This document shows, piece after piece, positions 10,483 to 26,845 of a DNA stretch of 64,000 nucleotides. The notes under the pieces were generated by a model. The model saw only the letters and a list, made by a program, of their open reading frames with translations. It had not been told where the DNA came from and ran no database searches. The number at the start of each line of letters is the position of its first letter. Within the stretch, counting starts at the first letter, position 1. Source of the DNA: Streptomyces sp. SW4 (GTDB taxonomy: Bacteria > Actinomycetota > Actinomycetes > Streptomycetales > Streptomycetaceae). The stretch is from the NCBI GenBank assembly GCA_003248315.1, contig QKWM01000001.1, positions 372,001 through 436,000 of the forward strand. The letters run 5' to 3'. A program made the translations under genes and the position numbers.

Positions 10483-11915
10483 ATGGCACCACACCGCTTC
10501 CGCGAGCAGTTCGACCAGATACAGCGCTCGATGCCCGGCGTCCCGCTGGCGATGGGTCCGGACGACTCGGCCGAGTTCCTGTACGAGAAGGGCGTCGTCC
10601 TCGCCCGCGACGGCGAGGAGGCCCGGGTCGTCGAGGACACCGTGCGCGAGCACTTCACGACGTTCGCCGGGTTCGGCGCGGACCAGGTCCGCCGGGCGAG
10701 CCCCGAGACCAACCGCACCGGCATCACCCGCATCCGGGTCGGCGACCCCGGCGAGGGCGACGGCGCCGGCGACCCCGCCGTCGCGACCGCCCTGCGCTCG
10801 CTGCGGGCCGCCGAGGGCCGGGCGGGCCGCCGGCTGATCAGCCGCAACCACGTGGTGTCCATCGCGGTCAACGCCTGTCCCGGCGACGAGCCCGTGCCCG
10901 TCCCGCGCAGCGAGCCGCCCAACCCCGCCCCGGACACCACCCCGTACACGGCCGGCACCGCGGTCGGTGTCCTCGTCATCGACACCGGCCTCATGCGCGA
11001 CCACCGGTCCTGCCCGCTGCTGGCGCACACCGACGGCGACCTCCAGATCGAGGAGTGCGGCGAGGACGGCGTGCTCCGCCAGTACGTCGGCCACGGCACG
11101 TTCATCGCCGGGCTGCTGGCGGCCGTCGCGCCCAACACCGACATCACCGTGCGCAACACCCTCAACGACGCCGGGGCGATCCTGGAGGACGAGTTCGGCG
11201 AGAAGCTCTTCGAGGCCGTCGACCGCGACGGCTGGCCCGACGTGATCAGCCTCTCCGCCGGCACCTCCAACGGCCGCACCGACGGCCTGCTCGGCGTCCA
11301 CGCCTTCATGGAGGAACTGCGCGACCAGGACACGCTGCTCGTCGCCGCCGCCGGCAACAACGCCAGCGCCACCCCCTTCTGGCCCGCCGCCTACGCCGAC
11401 CTGCCCGGCTGGCGGAACGCGGTGCTGTCGGTCGGCGCCCTGCGCACCGACGGCGAGTTCGGCGCCTGCTTCACCAACCACGGCGGCTGGGTGAAGGTGT
11501 ACGCCCCGGCGAGCGGCTCACCAGCGCCTTCACCGGCTTCACCACCCCGGTCCCGTACGTCTACCAGCACTCCACGTACGACGCCTGCCGCTACGGCTTC
11601 GGCTACGCCTGCACATGCCAGTACCCCCGGCACACCGGCGTGCTCAGCGACCCGGGCGAGCCGCCCGCCAAGCCCGACCAGGTGATGTTCGAGGGGCCCG
11701 CCCGGTGGAGCGGCACCTCGTTCGCCACGCCCCTGGTCGCCGGCATGGTCGCCGCCCACATGACCGCGCACGAGGAGACCGCCCCGCGCACCGCCGGCAA
11801 GCAGCTCCTCGCGGCCGGCACCGACTACGCGGAGGTCCGCGGCACCCCGGTGCGGGCGCTGCTGCCGCCCACCTGGCGGCCCGGCCCCGCCGACCCGCCC
11901 GGCACCGGGGCATGA
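10483..11915 (+). CDS. Subtilisin-like S8 family serine protease, cytoplasmic, one frameshift
   Basis: About 477 residues. The catalytic triad is visible: Asp in GVLVIDTGLM, His in YVGHGTFIAGLLAAV and Ser in WSGTSFATPLVAGMV, with the oxyanion Asn in LVAAAGNNAS. It has no signal peptide and no typical I9 prodomain; the first 150 residues are an unassigned N-terminal region. GGGAGGAACCGCCC before the ATG is a good ribosome site. One C is missing at 11504-11507, which joins VKVYAP to GERLTSAFTGF. The stop overlaps the sigma factor start (ATGA). An intracellular S8 protease paired with a CHAT protein suggests a protease cascade or regulated self-cleavage, but the substrate is unknown. Confidence 0.88.
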
Positions 11916-12562
11916 GCGCCGCCACGCAGGGCGGAACGGCCCCCTCCACGGCGTACGATGACGAGTCGTACACGAGGGGTGGGACCGTGGAACGTGACGC
12001 TGTCGGGGCGCTCGTCCAGTCCGCCGCCGACGGCGACGCGGCGGCGTGGAAGGCACTGGTGGAAGGGCTCGGCCCGCTGGTGTGGTCCGTGGCGCGCGCG
12101 CACGGGCTCTCCGACGCGGACGCGCACGAGGTCTACCAGACCGCCTGGTTCCGGTTCGCCCAGCACCTGGGGCGGCTGCGGGAGCCGGACAAGGCCGGGT
12201 CCTGGCTGGCGAGCACCGCGCGGCACGAGTCGCTGAAGGTGCTCCGTGCGGCGCGGCGCTGGACGCCGACCGACGATCCGCAGCTGCTGGACCGGGTCAG
12301 CGAGGACCGCACGCCCGAGGAGTCCGTGCTGGACTCGGAGGAGGCCGCCGCCGAGAGCGAGCGCGTCCGGCGGCTGTGGCAGGAGTTCGAGGAACTGGGC
12401 GAGCGGTGCAGGCAGTTGCTGCGCGTGCTGATGGCGTCGCCGCCGCCCAGCTATCAGGAGGTGTCGGCGGCGCTGGGCATCGCCGTGGGCAGCATCGGGC
12501 CGACCCGCCAGCGCTGTCTGCGCCGGCTGCGCGACCGGCTTCAGGCACGGGGGACGGGATGA
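11912..12562 (+). CDS. RNA polymerase sigma factor, sigma-70 family (ECF-like)
   Basis: 216 residues. Region 2 is visible (AAWKALVEGLGPLVWSVARA, then DADAHEVYQTAWFRFAQHL) and region 4 is the C-terminal RCRQLLRVLMASPPPSYQEV with VGSIGPTRQRCLRRLRDRL. The ATG at 11912 overlaps the protease stop; GTG 11987, preceded by GAGGGGTGGGACC, would drop a 25-residue leader and is also reasonable. It is coupled on both sides (4-bp overlaps), so protease, sigma factor and the next protein are made together. It probably directs transcription of this locus or of downstream response genes. Confidence 0.87.
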   Translation: MSAATQGGTAPSTAYDDESYTRGGTVERDAVGALVQSAADGDAAAWKALVEGLGPLVWSVARAHGLSDADAHEVYQTAWFRFAQHLGRLREPDKAGSWLASTARHESLKVLRAARRWTPTDDPQLLDRVSEDRTPEESVLDSEEAAAESERVRRLWQEFEELGERCRQLLRVLMASPPPSYQEVSAALGIAVGSIGPTRQRCLRRLRDRLQARGTG

Positions 12563-13044
12563 GCGACAGCGAACTGACCGACGGGCACGAAGAGCGCTTC
12601 GACGACACGGAGTTCGACGACGGGATGCTGGAGGAGGAGCTGCGGCAGGCCGCCGCGATCCTCGACCCGGTGCCGGCCGAGCTGAGCCGGATCGCCGTCG
12701 AGGCCCACGCCCTGCACGACGTGGACGCCCGGCTCGCCGAGCTGACCTTCGACTCGCTGGTGGACGGCATCCCGGTACGGGGCGAGGAGGACCCGCCGCG
12801 GATGCTGACGTTCACCGCGGGCGAGGTGACGATCGACGTCGAGGTGGGCGCGGACGGGCTGATCGGGCAGCTGCTGCCGCCCGGACCCGCCCGGATCGAG
12901 GTGCTGAGCGGACCCCAGGCCACCGGGTCGCTCCACGCCGACGACCTGGGCCGCTTCACCGGGCAGGCACCGCAGGCGGGCCCGTTCGCGCTGCGGCTGC
13001 TCACCGGCGGGGACGTGGTCGTCACGGAGTGGCTGCGGGCCTAG
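12559..13044 (+). CDS. Unassigned 161-residue protein with acidic N-terminus and beta-rich C-terminal domain
   Basis: Intact and Cys-free, with ATG overlapping the sigma factor stop. Residues 1-35 are strongly acidic ([20 protein letters not shown]). The next 40 are helical ([20 protein letters not shown]), and residues 80-161 are predicted beta-rich ([18 protein letters not shown] to [18 protein letters not shown]). There is no zinc anti-sigma motif and no membrane segment. Its position makes it a candidate sigma-factor partner, a protease substrate or a sensor, but none of these is shown by the sequence. Confidence 0.75.
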   Translation: MSDSELTDGHEERFDDTEFDDGMLEEELRQAAAILDPVPAELSRIAVEAHALHDVDARLAELTFDSLVDGIPVRGEEDPPRMLTFTAGEVTIDVEVGADGLIGQLLPPGPARIEVLSGPQATGSLHADDLGRFTGQAPQAGPFALRLLTGGDVVVTEWLRA

Positions 13045-13099
13045 CGGGTGTCCGCACAGTCGCGGCGTCCGGACCGTGCTGCGGAGGCGGGGCCGCGGC

Positions 13100-14320
<1,221 letters not shown>

Positions 14321-14389
14321 GACCCCACCCTGGCCGCCGCCCGGGCCGCCTGTCGCGCGGGAGTGCTCCAGCCGTGCTCCGGCCGGTGG

Positions 14390-15187
14390 TCAGCGGGAGA
14401 CCGCGTCGGCCAGCGCCGCCAGCGCCCCGGCGAGACGGGCGAGCCCCGGACCGGCCGGGCCGCCCGGCTCGCTCATGTAGGTGTCCCGGCGGATCTCCAC
14501 CATCAGGGCGCCGACCTCGGCCCGCTTCCCGTGGAACTCCAGCGGCACGTAGGCCCCCGCGAACGGGCTGTCCAGCCCGGTCTCCCCGCACGGCGCGAAC
14601 GCCTCCCGGGCGGCGGCGAGCAGGCCGGGCGAGGTGTGGAACGCGTCCGTGCCCAGGCAGACCGGCGGACGCGGGCCGTCGCCGTGCAGCTCGTAGGGCA
14701 GCCGCCGACTGGGGTAGGAGTGCACGTCGACGATCACCGCCCGCCCGGTGGCGGCCAGCCGGTCCGCGACGGCGCGGGTCATGGCCGCCGCGTACGGCCG
14801 GAAGAACCGCTCGATCAGCGGCTCGGGGTCGAAGCCGGCGGGGCGCAGGACCTCCTGGTGCGTGGTCCGCGTGTAGACGGCCCCCATGCCGACGGCCGTC
14901 ATCTCCTCCCGTTCGTCCGGGAACCGCTCCGGGTCGACCACCAGCCGGGACAGCCGGTTGACGAACCGCCAGGGCCGCGTCCTGGCGAGACCGGCCGCCG
15001 CCTCGGCGATCCGCGCGGTGTGCGCGTCGGTGATGTGGTCCAGCTCCCGCTCCAGCCCGGCGTCGTCCAGCACGATGCCGGCCCGCACCTCGGCGGGGAT
15101 CGTCCGCGCGGAGTGCGGGACGTGCAGGATCACGGGGGAGTCCGGGTCCCCGGGAAGAAGCTCGTAGGAGGGCGGGGCGTCGGTCAC
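14390..15187 (-). CDS. N-formylglutamate amidohydrolase family protein
   Basis: 265 residues, intact. [51 protein letters not shown] and [13 protein letters not shown] match the metal-dependent N-formylglutamate deformylase (HutG-like) family in order, with conserved His, Asp and Glu metal ligands. It would release formate or an acyl group from an N-acyl amino acid. No hut genes are adjacent, so the substrate is uncertain. It sits between a P450 and icd on the same strand without overlap. Confidence 0.88.
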   Translation of the reverse strand: MTDAPPSYELLPGDPDSPVILHVPHSARTIPAEVRAGIVLDDAGLERELDHITDAHTARIAEAAAGLARTRPWRFVNRLSRLVVDPERFPDEREEMTAVGMGAVYTRTTHQEVLRPAGFDPEPLIERFFRPYAAAMTRAVADRLAATGRAVIVDVHSYPSRRLPYELHGDGPRPPVCLGTDAFHTSPGLLAAAREAFAPCGETGLDSPFAGAYVPLEFHGKRAEVGALMVEIRRDTYMSEPGGPAGPGLARLAGALAALADAVSR

Positions 15188-15271
15188 GGGCGGCTCCGGG
15201 AAAGGTCGGCGGGACGGCTCCGCCCGCGCGGCGGGCGGCCGGGCGGGGCGGAGACGGTCGGGCGGCGGGCG

Positions 15272-18668
<3,397 letters not shown>

Positions 18669-18863
18669 CGGTCACCTCCGGGGTGTGCGAGGGCGGCGAT
18701 GATGCCCGCCGACGGCCCGATGCGAAGTTTCGTCACGTCGTCACCTGCTCGATTCCGGGATGTGCGAGCGCACCGGTGTCCGCAAGGGAGTTCGACCGGC
18801 GCGAGGGCTCATCCTGCCGCATCCGGGGCCGCGGTCCGCACCACGAGCGTCACGGGACGGCGC

Positions 18864-20376
18864 TCAGACGATGCCTTCGGCCAGTTCCGCCTGTTCGCGG
18901 TCGTCGCCGTACGACGCCGTGGCCGGGGTCGCGTACCGGCGCCGGGCGACGAACCACCACACCGTGGCCAGGACCAGGACGGCCACCAGGGCGACCGAGG
19001 CGTAGTTCATCGTGTCCACCGTCACCGGCGACGACTGCGGCAGGCAGAACAGCACCGTGACGAACGCCACCCACACCACCGCGATCCAGCCGACCGGCCT
19101 GCTCCACCGCCCCAGGTTCCACGGCCCCGGCGTGAACCGGTCGCCGGCCCGCAGCCGCAGCAGCACCGGGATGGCGTAGGCCGGTGTGATCCGATGACGT
19201 TGATCGCGGTGACCGCGCCGTACGCCGTCGCCGAGTACAGCGACGGCAGCGCCAGCAGGCAGGCCACCCCCACCGACAGCCACACGGCGGCCACCGGCGT
19301 CCGGGTGCGGGCGGAGACCTTGCGCCACAGGGCCGAGCCGGGCAGCGCCCCGTCCCGGCTGAAAGCGAACACCATCCGGCTGGCGGCGGCGACCTCGGCG
19401 TTCCCGCAGAACAGCTGGGCGACGATCACCACCAGCAGCAGCGCGCTCGCCCCGCCCGTGCCGAGCCCGTCCAGCAGGATCTGCGCGGGCGGCACCCCCG
19501 TGGCGGTGTTCCGGGTGGCGTCGTAGTCCTGGATGGCGAAGGTCAGGCCCGCCAGCAGCACGAATCCGGCGATCCACGACACCCAGATCGCCCGCACGAT
19601 GCCGCGCGCCGCCGACACCGAGGCGTTCGACGTCTCCTCCGACAGATGGGCCGAGGCGTCGTAGCCGGAGAAGGTGTACTGGGCGAGGAGCAGGCCGATC
19701 GCGGCCACGTACAGCGGGCTGGACCAGCCGGTGTCGTTGACGAACTCGGTGAACACGAACGACGGCGACCGGTGGTGGTCGGGCACGATCACCAGCGCCC
19801 CGACGATCAGCGCGACGCCCGCCAGGTGCCACCACACGCTGATCGAGTTGAGCACGCTGACCAGCCGGACCCCGAAGAGGTTGAGGACGGCGTGCAGCAG
19901 CAGGATCGCCATGAAGATCAGCATCGTCTTCTCCGGCGTCGGCTCGAAGCCGAACCGGAGGTTGAGGAACGCGCCGGTGAACAGCGCCGCCCCGTAGTCG
20001 ATGCCGGCGATCGCGCCCAGCAGACCGAGCAGGTTCAGCCAGCCCGTGTACCAGCCCCAGCGCCGGCCGCCGAGCCGGTCGGCCATGTAGTAGAGGGCGC
20101 CGGAGGTGGGGTACGCGCTGGTCACCTCGGCCAGCGCCAGCCCGACGCACAGCACGAACAGGCCGACGCCCGCCCAGCCCCACAGCATCACCGCGGGGCC
20201 GCCGGTGCCCAGGCCGAAGCCGTACAGCGTCATGCAGCCGGAGAGGATCGAGATCACGGAGAAGCTGATCGCGAAGTTGCCGAAGCCGCCCATGCGGCGG
20301 GCCAGCACCGGCCGGTAGCCGAGTTCGCGCAGGCGCTGCTCCTCGTCGGGAGCGGCACGGAGGGGGTGCGGGGCAT
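18864..20376 (-). CDS. APC superfamily amino acid permease, two frameshifts
   Basis: About 504 residues with 12 hydrophobic segments. The family signature near the N-terminus is MGGFGNFAISFSVISILSGC, followed by AEVTSAYPTSGALYYMADR, as in the amino acid/choline (GABA permease-like) branch. I place the start at ATG 20376: it has GGAGGTCCCGC before it, and restoring one C near 20350 joins MPRTPSVPLP to DEEQRLRELGYRP. ATG 20389 is in frame but has no ribosome site. A second missing base is near 19195. It should import an amino acid or amine by cation symport; the substrate is unknown. Confidence 0.88.
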
Positions 20377-20413
20377 GCGGGACCTCCATCGAGAGGGTGG
20401 GGGGTGAGCGGTT

Positions 20414-21405
20414 TCAGCGTCCGGCCCGGTCGCCGGCCGACCGGCTGCGGGCCCGCGCCTGGACGAAGACCTCCACGGCCCGGCCCGGATCGCCGGGTCG
20501 GTGGTGCGCAGCGCCCAGGGCAGCGGCGTGCAGTAGGGCCGAGCGCGTCGAAGACCTCCGCCGCCTCGGCGAAGCGCAGGGCGCCCCACAGGGCGTGCGC
20601 GAGATGGTTGAGGTCCGGCACCGAACGCTCGGCGGGAGGCGCGAGCCGGAACCAGGACCGGAACGCCCGCAGCGCCTCGCGGGCGGCGTCCTCCGCCACC
20701 CAGTGCAGGTCGAGGCGGCCTCGCGTCCGCACAGGCGCCGGTAGCGCTCGACCCGCACGTACAGCGGCAGGACGTGCAGCGCCGAGCCCGGCGGGGCCGC
20801 GCCGGCCGCCCAGTGGGCGAACCCCGCCGCCTCGGCCAGCCGCTCCGAACGGCCGCGCGGCAGCAGGAACTGCAGCATCCGGTGGTGGGCCTCGCGGTTG
20901 AACGGGTCCCGCCTGCCCGCCTGGGACAGCAGCCCCCACGGCCCGGCGGCAGCATCGGCTCCGGCGGCGCCATGCGGTGCTCCGCCCAGCGCTGCTCCCC
21001 GTCCAGCCGGGCCAGCGCCAGCAGGCACACCCAGGGCGCCGGGTCGTACGGCGCGACCCGCGTGGCCGTGTCGCAGGCGTGCCAGGACTCCAGCCACAGC
21101 TCGTGCGTCCGCCGGTGCTCCTCGCGGTGCGCCCGCAGCGTGCGCTCGACGGCCACGCGCGCGTGCATCACCGCGGCCGGTACGCTGTGCGGCTCCTCCG
21201 CGAGCCAGGCCCGCACCACGTCGGTGCCGGCCGCCGCGGCCGCCAGCACCTGGGTGCGCTGCGTCCACCGCCCCCAGGTCGTGGTCTGCTCCAGCAGGGT
21301 GCGCATGGACATCCAGCGGCCGGTGCGCACCTCCTGGAGGGCGGCGCGCAGCGCGGTGTCGTGGCCGGCGGGATCGTAGGCAGGGCGTGCTCCGTCTCTC
21401 GCCAT
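20414..21405 (-). CDS. Helical-repeat (TPR-like) protein, four frameshifts
   Basis: About 331 residues after four single-base corrections (near 20940, 20725, 20540 and 20490), the most damaged short gene here. Readable parts are TALRAALQEVRTGRWMSMRT, the following LLEQTTTWGRWTQRTQVLAAAA, YDPAPWVCLLALARLDGEQR, HRMLQFLLPRGRSERLAEAA and LALGALRF-like repeats. The pattern of paired helices with small/large residues suggests a TPR-like scaffold. It is cytoplasmic with no catalytic motif. It lies 37 bases upstream of the permease and may be co-transcribed. I do not know its function. Confidence 0.65.
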
Positions 21406-21498
21406 CACCCGCCCGCTCCCGGGAGCGGTACGGGCACGACGGCAGGGTGGAGTGACAAGCAGCCCTCCCCGGGGGCGGCGGTGTGGTGGTCGGCGGTC

Positions 21499-21504
21499 AC
21501 TATA
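21499..21504 (-). promoter_or_regulatory. Candidate -10 element for the helical-repeat gene
   Basis: On the minus strand the hexamer TATAGT lies 94 bases upstream of ATG 21405, an isolated AT-rich spot in a GC-rich region. The matching -35 (GACAGA, 17 bp away) is weak. Confidence 0.35.
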
Positions 21505-21582
21505 GAGGCGGAGGTTCCGGCTCTGTCCGGTCCTGACGATCTCGGCCAACTCCTTTTCGGACAACGCCCGCTGACCGGGCAT

Positions 21583-21602
21583 CACCCCGTCTTGACGGGG
21601 TG
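21583..21602. promoter_or_regulatory. Perfect hairpin in front of the FGGY kinase gene
   Basis: CACCCCGTC and GACGGGGTG form a 9-bp inverted repeat around TT, 54 bases before the kinase start and overlapping a TTGACG that could be a -35 box. It may be an operator or a transcript leader hairpin; there is no other evidence for either. Confidence 0.35.
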
Positions 21603-21656
21603 TGCGCACCGGCGGCAGGCTGACGCGCAGTGATCGTCCGGAACGGGAGGCGTGCG

Positions 21657-23092
<1,436 letters not shown>

Positions 23093-23096
<4 letters not shown>

Positions 23097-24496
23097 CGGT
23101 CACCGCCGACGGCCCCCTGCCGGCGCGGCCCTACGACGTGGCCGTCGTCGGCGCCGGCGTGGTCGGCTGCGCGATAGCCCGCCGGCTCGCCCACCATCCG
23201 CGGCTGCGCGTCGCCCTCGTCGAGGCCGGCAACGACGTCGGCCAGGGCACCTCCAAGGCCAACACCGCGATCCTGCACACCGGTTTCGACGCGGTGCCCG
23301 GCTCCCTGGAGGCACGGCTCGTGCGCGAGGGCGCCCGCGCGCTCGCCGCCTACGCCGACGCCTCGGGCATCCCGCGGGAACCGGTCGGCGCGCTGCTCGT
23401 CGCCTGGGACGAGGAACAGCTCGCCGCACTGCCGCACCTCGCCGGCAAGGCCGTACGCAACGGGCACCGCACCACCGCCCTCCTCGGCCCCGACGCCCTG
23501 TACGCCCGCGAACCCCACCTCGGCCCCGGCGCGCTGGGCGCCCTGCACGTCCCCGGCGAGAGCATCGTCTGCCCCTGGACGACGACCCTGGCCTACGCCA
23601 CCCAGGCCGTCCGCAGCGGAGTCGACCTGCACCTGCACTGCCCGGTCCGGGACGTGCGCCGGACCGGCGGCACCCATGTGCTGAGCACACCGCGCGGCAC
23701 CCTGCGCGCCCGGTGGCTGGTCAACGCGGCCGGACTGCACGCCGACACCCTCGACGCCCGGCTCGGGCTGCACGACTTCACCGTCACCCCGCGCCGCGGC
23801 CAGCTCCTCGTCCACGACAGGACCGCCCGCCGCCTGGTGCGGCACATCCTGCTGCCCGTCCCCACCGCCCTCGGCAAGGGCGTCCTGGTCGCCCCCACCG
23901 TCCACGGCAACGTCCTGGTCGGGCCCACCGCCGAGGACCTCGACGACAAGTCCGCCACCGGCACCACCGCCGAGGGCATCGCCCTGCTGCGCGCCACGGG
24001 CCGCCGCATCCTGCCCGCCCTGGCCGACGAGGAGATCGTCGCCGCCTACGCCGGGCTGCGGGCCGCCACCGAACACGACGACTACGCGATCACCCCCCAC
24101 CCGGAACGCGCGTACGTCACCGTCGGAGGCATCCGTTCCACCGGCCTGACCGCCTCCCTCGCCATCGCCGCACACGTCACCGCGCTGCTCGCCGACGCCG
24201 GCCTGGACCTCGGCCCGCGGCGCGAACCGGAGCCGGTGCGCATGCCCGGCCTCGGCGAGGCCGCGCCCCGCCCCTGCGAACGGCCCGAACCGGTCGCCGC
24301 CGACCCGGAGTACGGCGTCCTCGTCTGCCACTGCGAACGCGTCTCCCGCGGCGAGATCCGCGACGCCCTCGCCGGGCCGATCCCGCCCCGCGACCTCGAC
24401 GGGCTGCGCCGGCGCACCCGCGCCCGCGCGGGCCGCTGCCAGGGCGCCCACTGCGGCGCGGCCGTCCGCGCGCTGTTCGAGGCGGGACGCCCGTGA
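23093..24496 (+). CDS. GlpA-like FAD-dependent dehydrogenase with C-terminal BFD [2Fe-2S] domain
   Basis: 467 residues, intact. The FAD fingerprint YDVAVVGAGVVGCAIARRLA is followed by VEAGNDVGQGTSKANTAILH, typical of glycerol-3-phosphate dehydrogenase/GlpA relatives (DAO fold). The C-terminus has a bacterioferritin-associated ferredoxin-type domain with cysteines in VCHCERVSRGEIRDAL and RCQGAHCGAAV. It likely oxidises the phosphorylated polyol made by the kinase and passes electrons through the [2Fe-2S] centre to its neighbour. Both ends overlap the adjacent genes (ATGA, GTGA). Confidence 0.9.
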
Positions 24497-25747
24497 ACCG
24501 GCGGGTCGACGTGCTCGTCGTGGGCGCCGGGCCCGGCGGACTCGCCGTCGCCGCCCGGCTGGCCGCCGGCGGGTTCGGCGTGGAGGTGCTGGAACGCGAG
24601 CAGGCGCCCGGCGGGGTGCCCCGGCACTGCGCGCACGGCGGCTTCGGCCCCCGCCCGGGCCCGCTGACCGGCCCGGCCTACGCACGCCGGCTCACCGAGG
24701 CCGCCGTCCGGCCGGGGCGGTGCTGAGCACCGGCGTCACCGCGCTGGACTGGGCCGGCCCGCTGGCGCTGGCCACCACCGGGCCCCGCGGTCCGCGGACC
24801 GTCACCGCCCGGGCGGTCGTGCTCGCCACCGGCGCCCGCGAACGCCCCCGCGCCGCCCGGCTGGTCCCCGGCACCCGGCCCGCCGGCGTCTACACCACCG
24901 GTGAACTCCAGCAGGCCGTCCACCTGTACGGGCAGCGGGTCGGCAGCCGGGCCGTGGTGGTCGGCGCGGAGGACGTCTCCTACGCCGCCGCCGGCACCCT
25001 GCGGGCCGCCGGGGCCGAGGTCGTCGCCCTCGTCACGGAGCTGCCCCGGGCCCAGACGGCCGCCGTACGGGCGCTGGACGAGCGGCTGCGGCACGGCGTC
25101 CCGCTGCTCACCGGCACCACCGTCACCGAACTCCTCGGCCACCGGCGGCTCTCCGGCGTCCGGGTGCGCCACGCGGGCGGCAGGACCGCGACGCTGCCGT
25201 GCGACACCGTCGTCTTCACCGGCGACTTCGTCCCCGACGACGACCTGGCCCGGCGCGGCGGCATCGGCCTCGACCCCGGCACCCGCGGCCCCGCGGTCGA
25301 CGGAGCGCTGCGCACCCGGCGGCCGGGCGTCTTCGCCGTCGGCAGCGTGCTGCACCCCGCCGGGAGCGCGGGCACGGCGGCCCGCGAGGGCGGCCACGCG
25401 GCGGCGGCCGTACGCGACTGGCTGGCCTCCGGCGAGTGGCCCGGCTCGGGAGGCCGGCCCGGATCCGTCCCCCTGGTGGTGGAGCCGCCCCTGCGCTGGA
25501 TCGCCCCGCACCTCGTCACCCCGGCCGACCGGCTCCCGTACGTGCTGCGCACCGACGCCCTGCTGACCCGGCCGGCGTTCCACGTCGTCCAGGACGGCCG
25601 CACGCTGTACCGCGAGCGCCCCCGGCCGCGCACCGCCGTGCCGCACCGCACGCTGCGGCTGCCGGCGCGCTGGACCGGGCGCGTCGATCCGGACGGCGGG
25701 CCGGTGCGCGTCGGGGTGGAGTCCGCCGCCCGGTCCCGCCCTGGTGA
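24493..25747 (+). CDS. NAD(P)/FAD-dependent oxidoreductase, two frameshifts
   Basis: About 418 residues. The first FAD motif is DVLVVGAGPGGLAVAARLAA and the pyridine-nucleotide segment is SRAVVVGAEDVSYAAAGTLR, as in NoxA/GlpB-like proteins that partner FAD dehydrogenases with a BFD domain. GTG 24493 overlaps the previous stop. One G is missing near 24715. A second deletion near 25740 is inferred: it gives the stop at 25745-25747, right before a hairpin, instead of reading 80 bases into the opposing gene. It completes a three-gene kinase/dehydrogenase/oxidoreductase unit. Confidence 0.82.
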
Positions 25748-25752
25748 ACGCG

Positions 25753-25780
25753 CCGTGCCGGCCGGCGGGTACCGGCACGG
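25753..25780. terminator. Hairpin between convergent oxidoreductase and flippase-like genes
   Basis: CCGTGCCGG and CCGGCACGG form a perfect 9-bp stem with a 10-nt loop. It lies 5 bases after the inferred oxidoreductase stop and 22 bases from the stop of the opposing gene, so it can serve both. Confidence 0.55.
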
Positions 25781-25802
25781 GAGCGCCGCCCCGCCCCCGG
25801 CG

Positions 25803-26725
25803 TCATATCACCTTCAGCCGGACCAGCGCCCCCAGTGTCAGGGCGCCGGCAGCATCGGCAGCCAGACCGTGACGACCCGGTAGGCGAGCACCACCGCCGT
25901 GGCCGTCGCCGCCGGGCCGCCCGCCGCCACCAGGGCCACGACCAGCGCCGCCTCGACCGTGCCGAGACCGCCCGGCGTGGGCACCAGGGCGACGGCCACG
26001 GTCGCCGCCAGATAGGCCACCGCCATGTGCGCGGCCGGGATGCCGAGGCCGAGCGACCGCCCGACCAGCACCAGCCCGGCCGCCTGGAGCGCGGGGAAGG
26101 CCAGCGAACCGCCCCACAGGGCCAGGGCCCGGGACGGCCGGGCATGGACCGCGCGGGCCTCGCCGAGCGCCGTGCGCAGAAAGGAGACGACGGCCCGGCG
26201 CAGCCGCCCGACGAGCGCCGGCACGACCACCGCCACCGCCAGGACCACGCCCGCCGTGAGCAGCAGGGGGCCTGCCGCCCCGTCCGGCAGCAGGGCGCCG
26301 AGCCGCAGCGCGCCGGGGAAGGCGAGCAGCGCGGCGCCCAGCAGGGCCACCCGGCCGACGCTCTCGGCCAGCAGGTACAGGGCGAGCGCGGCCGAGGAAC
26401 GGGCGAGCGGCAGCCCGCACACCGTCATGAACCGCAGGTTGACCGCGCTCGCACCCAGGCCCGACGGCAGGATGTGGTTGGCGGCGCCCGCCGCGAACTG
26501 CGTGGCGAGCAGCCGCCCGCCGGGCAGCCGCTCGACGACCGCGCCCTGCCGGGTGCAGGCCGCGGCCACCCACGTCAGACAGGTCGCACCGGCCGCGGCC
26601 AGCAGCCACGGCCAGCGGGCGGTGGTCAGCTGCTGCAGCCCGTCCGCGAGCACGGACCGGTGCCGCCACGCCGCCACGGCCACGAGGACGAGCGGCAGCA
26701 GACAGAGGACTCGGCGGACCGTCAC
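25803..26725 (-). CDS. Lysylphosphatidylglycerol synthase TM-region (UPF0104/AglD-like) membrane protein, one frameshift
   Basis: About 307 residues with 8 or so hydrophobic helices. Landmarks are GAANHILPSGLGASAVNLRF, LYLLAESVGRVALLGAALL and VALVPTPGGLGTVEAALV, the last being the characteristic PxPGGLGxxE motif of this family. The function is probably lipid or lipid-linked sugar movement or synthesis; the precise substrate is unknown. One G is missing near 25848, which changes the tail to LPGALTLGALVRLKVI. GTG 26725 is my start because the reading frame further upstream overlaps the divergent ABC gene and its promoter. Confidence 0.78.
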
Positions 26726-26807
26726 GGCGCACGAGGATGCCCGCGCCGTGTCAACGGCGGATGGCGCGGGCGGGACCGGCGGCTTACGGGCGGACAGCGC
26801 CCACGCC

Positions 26808-26838
26808 TTGACCTCGACAAAGCTTGAGGTTCTAGCGT
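26808..26838 (+). promoter_or_regulatory. SoxR/MerR-type promoter and operator of the ABC exporter
   Basis: TTGACC (26808-26813) and TAGCGT (26833-26838) are separated by 19 bp, the long spacer typical of MerR-family promoters. Within the spacer the 18-bp dyad CCTCGACAAAGCTTGAGG (26812-26829) closely matches the SoxR box (CCTCAAGN4CTTGAGG). The ATG at 26846 is 8 bases from the -10 element, so the mRNA is probably leaderless. Confidence 0.75.
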
Positions 26839-26845
26839 CTCGGGC

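Noticed and set aside
7594..11481. A 1295-residue open frame on the minus strand spanning the CHAT gene and its divergent neighbour
   Set aside because: Only its left part (7594 to about 9505) codes for the CHAT protein; the rest is antisense of the S8 protease and out-of-frame sequence created by GC-rich codon bias.
21406..21656. Small minus-strand coding region (reading SEKELAEIVRTGQSRNLRLY)
   Set aside because: It has a mixed codon pattern, overlaps a -10-like element and a hairpin, and has no ribosome site. It looks like an intergenic promoter region.
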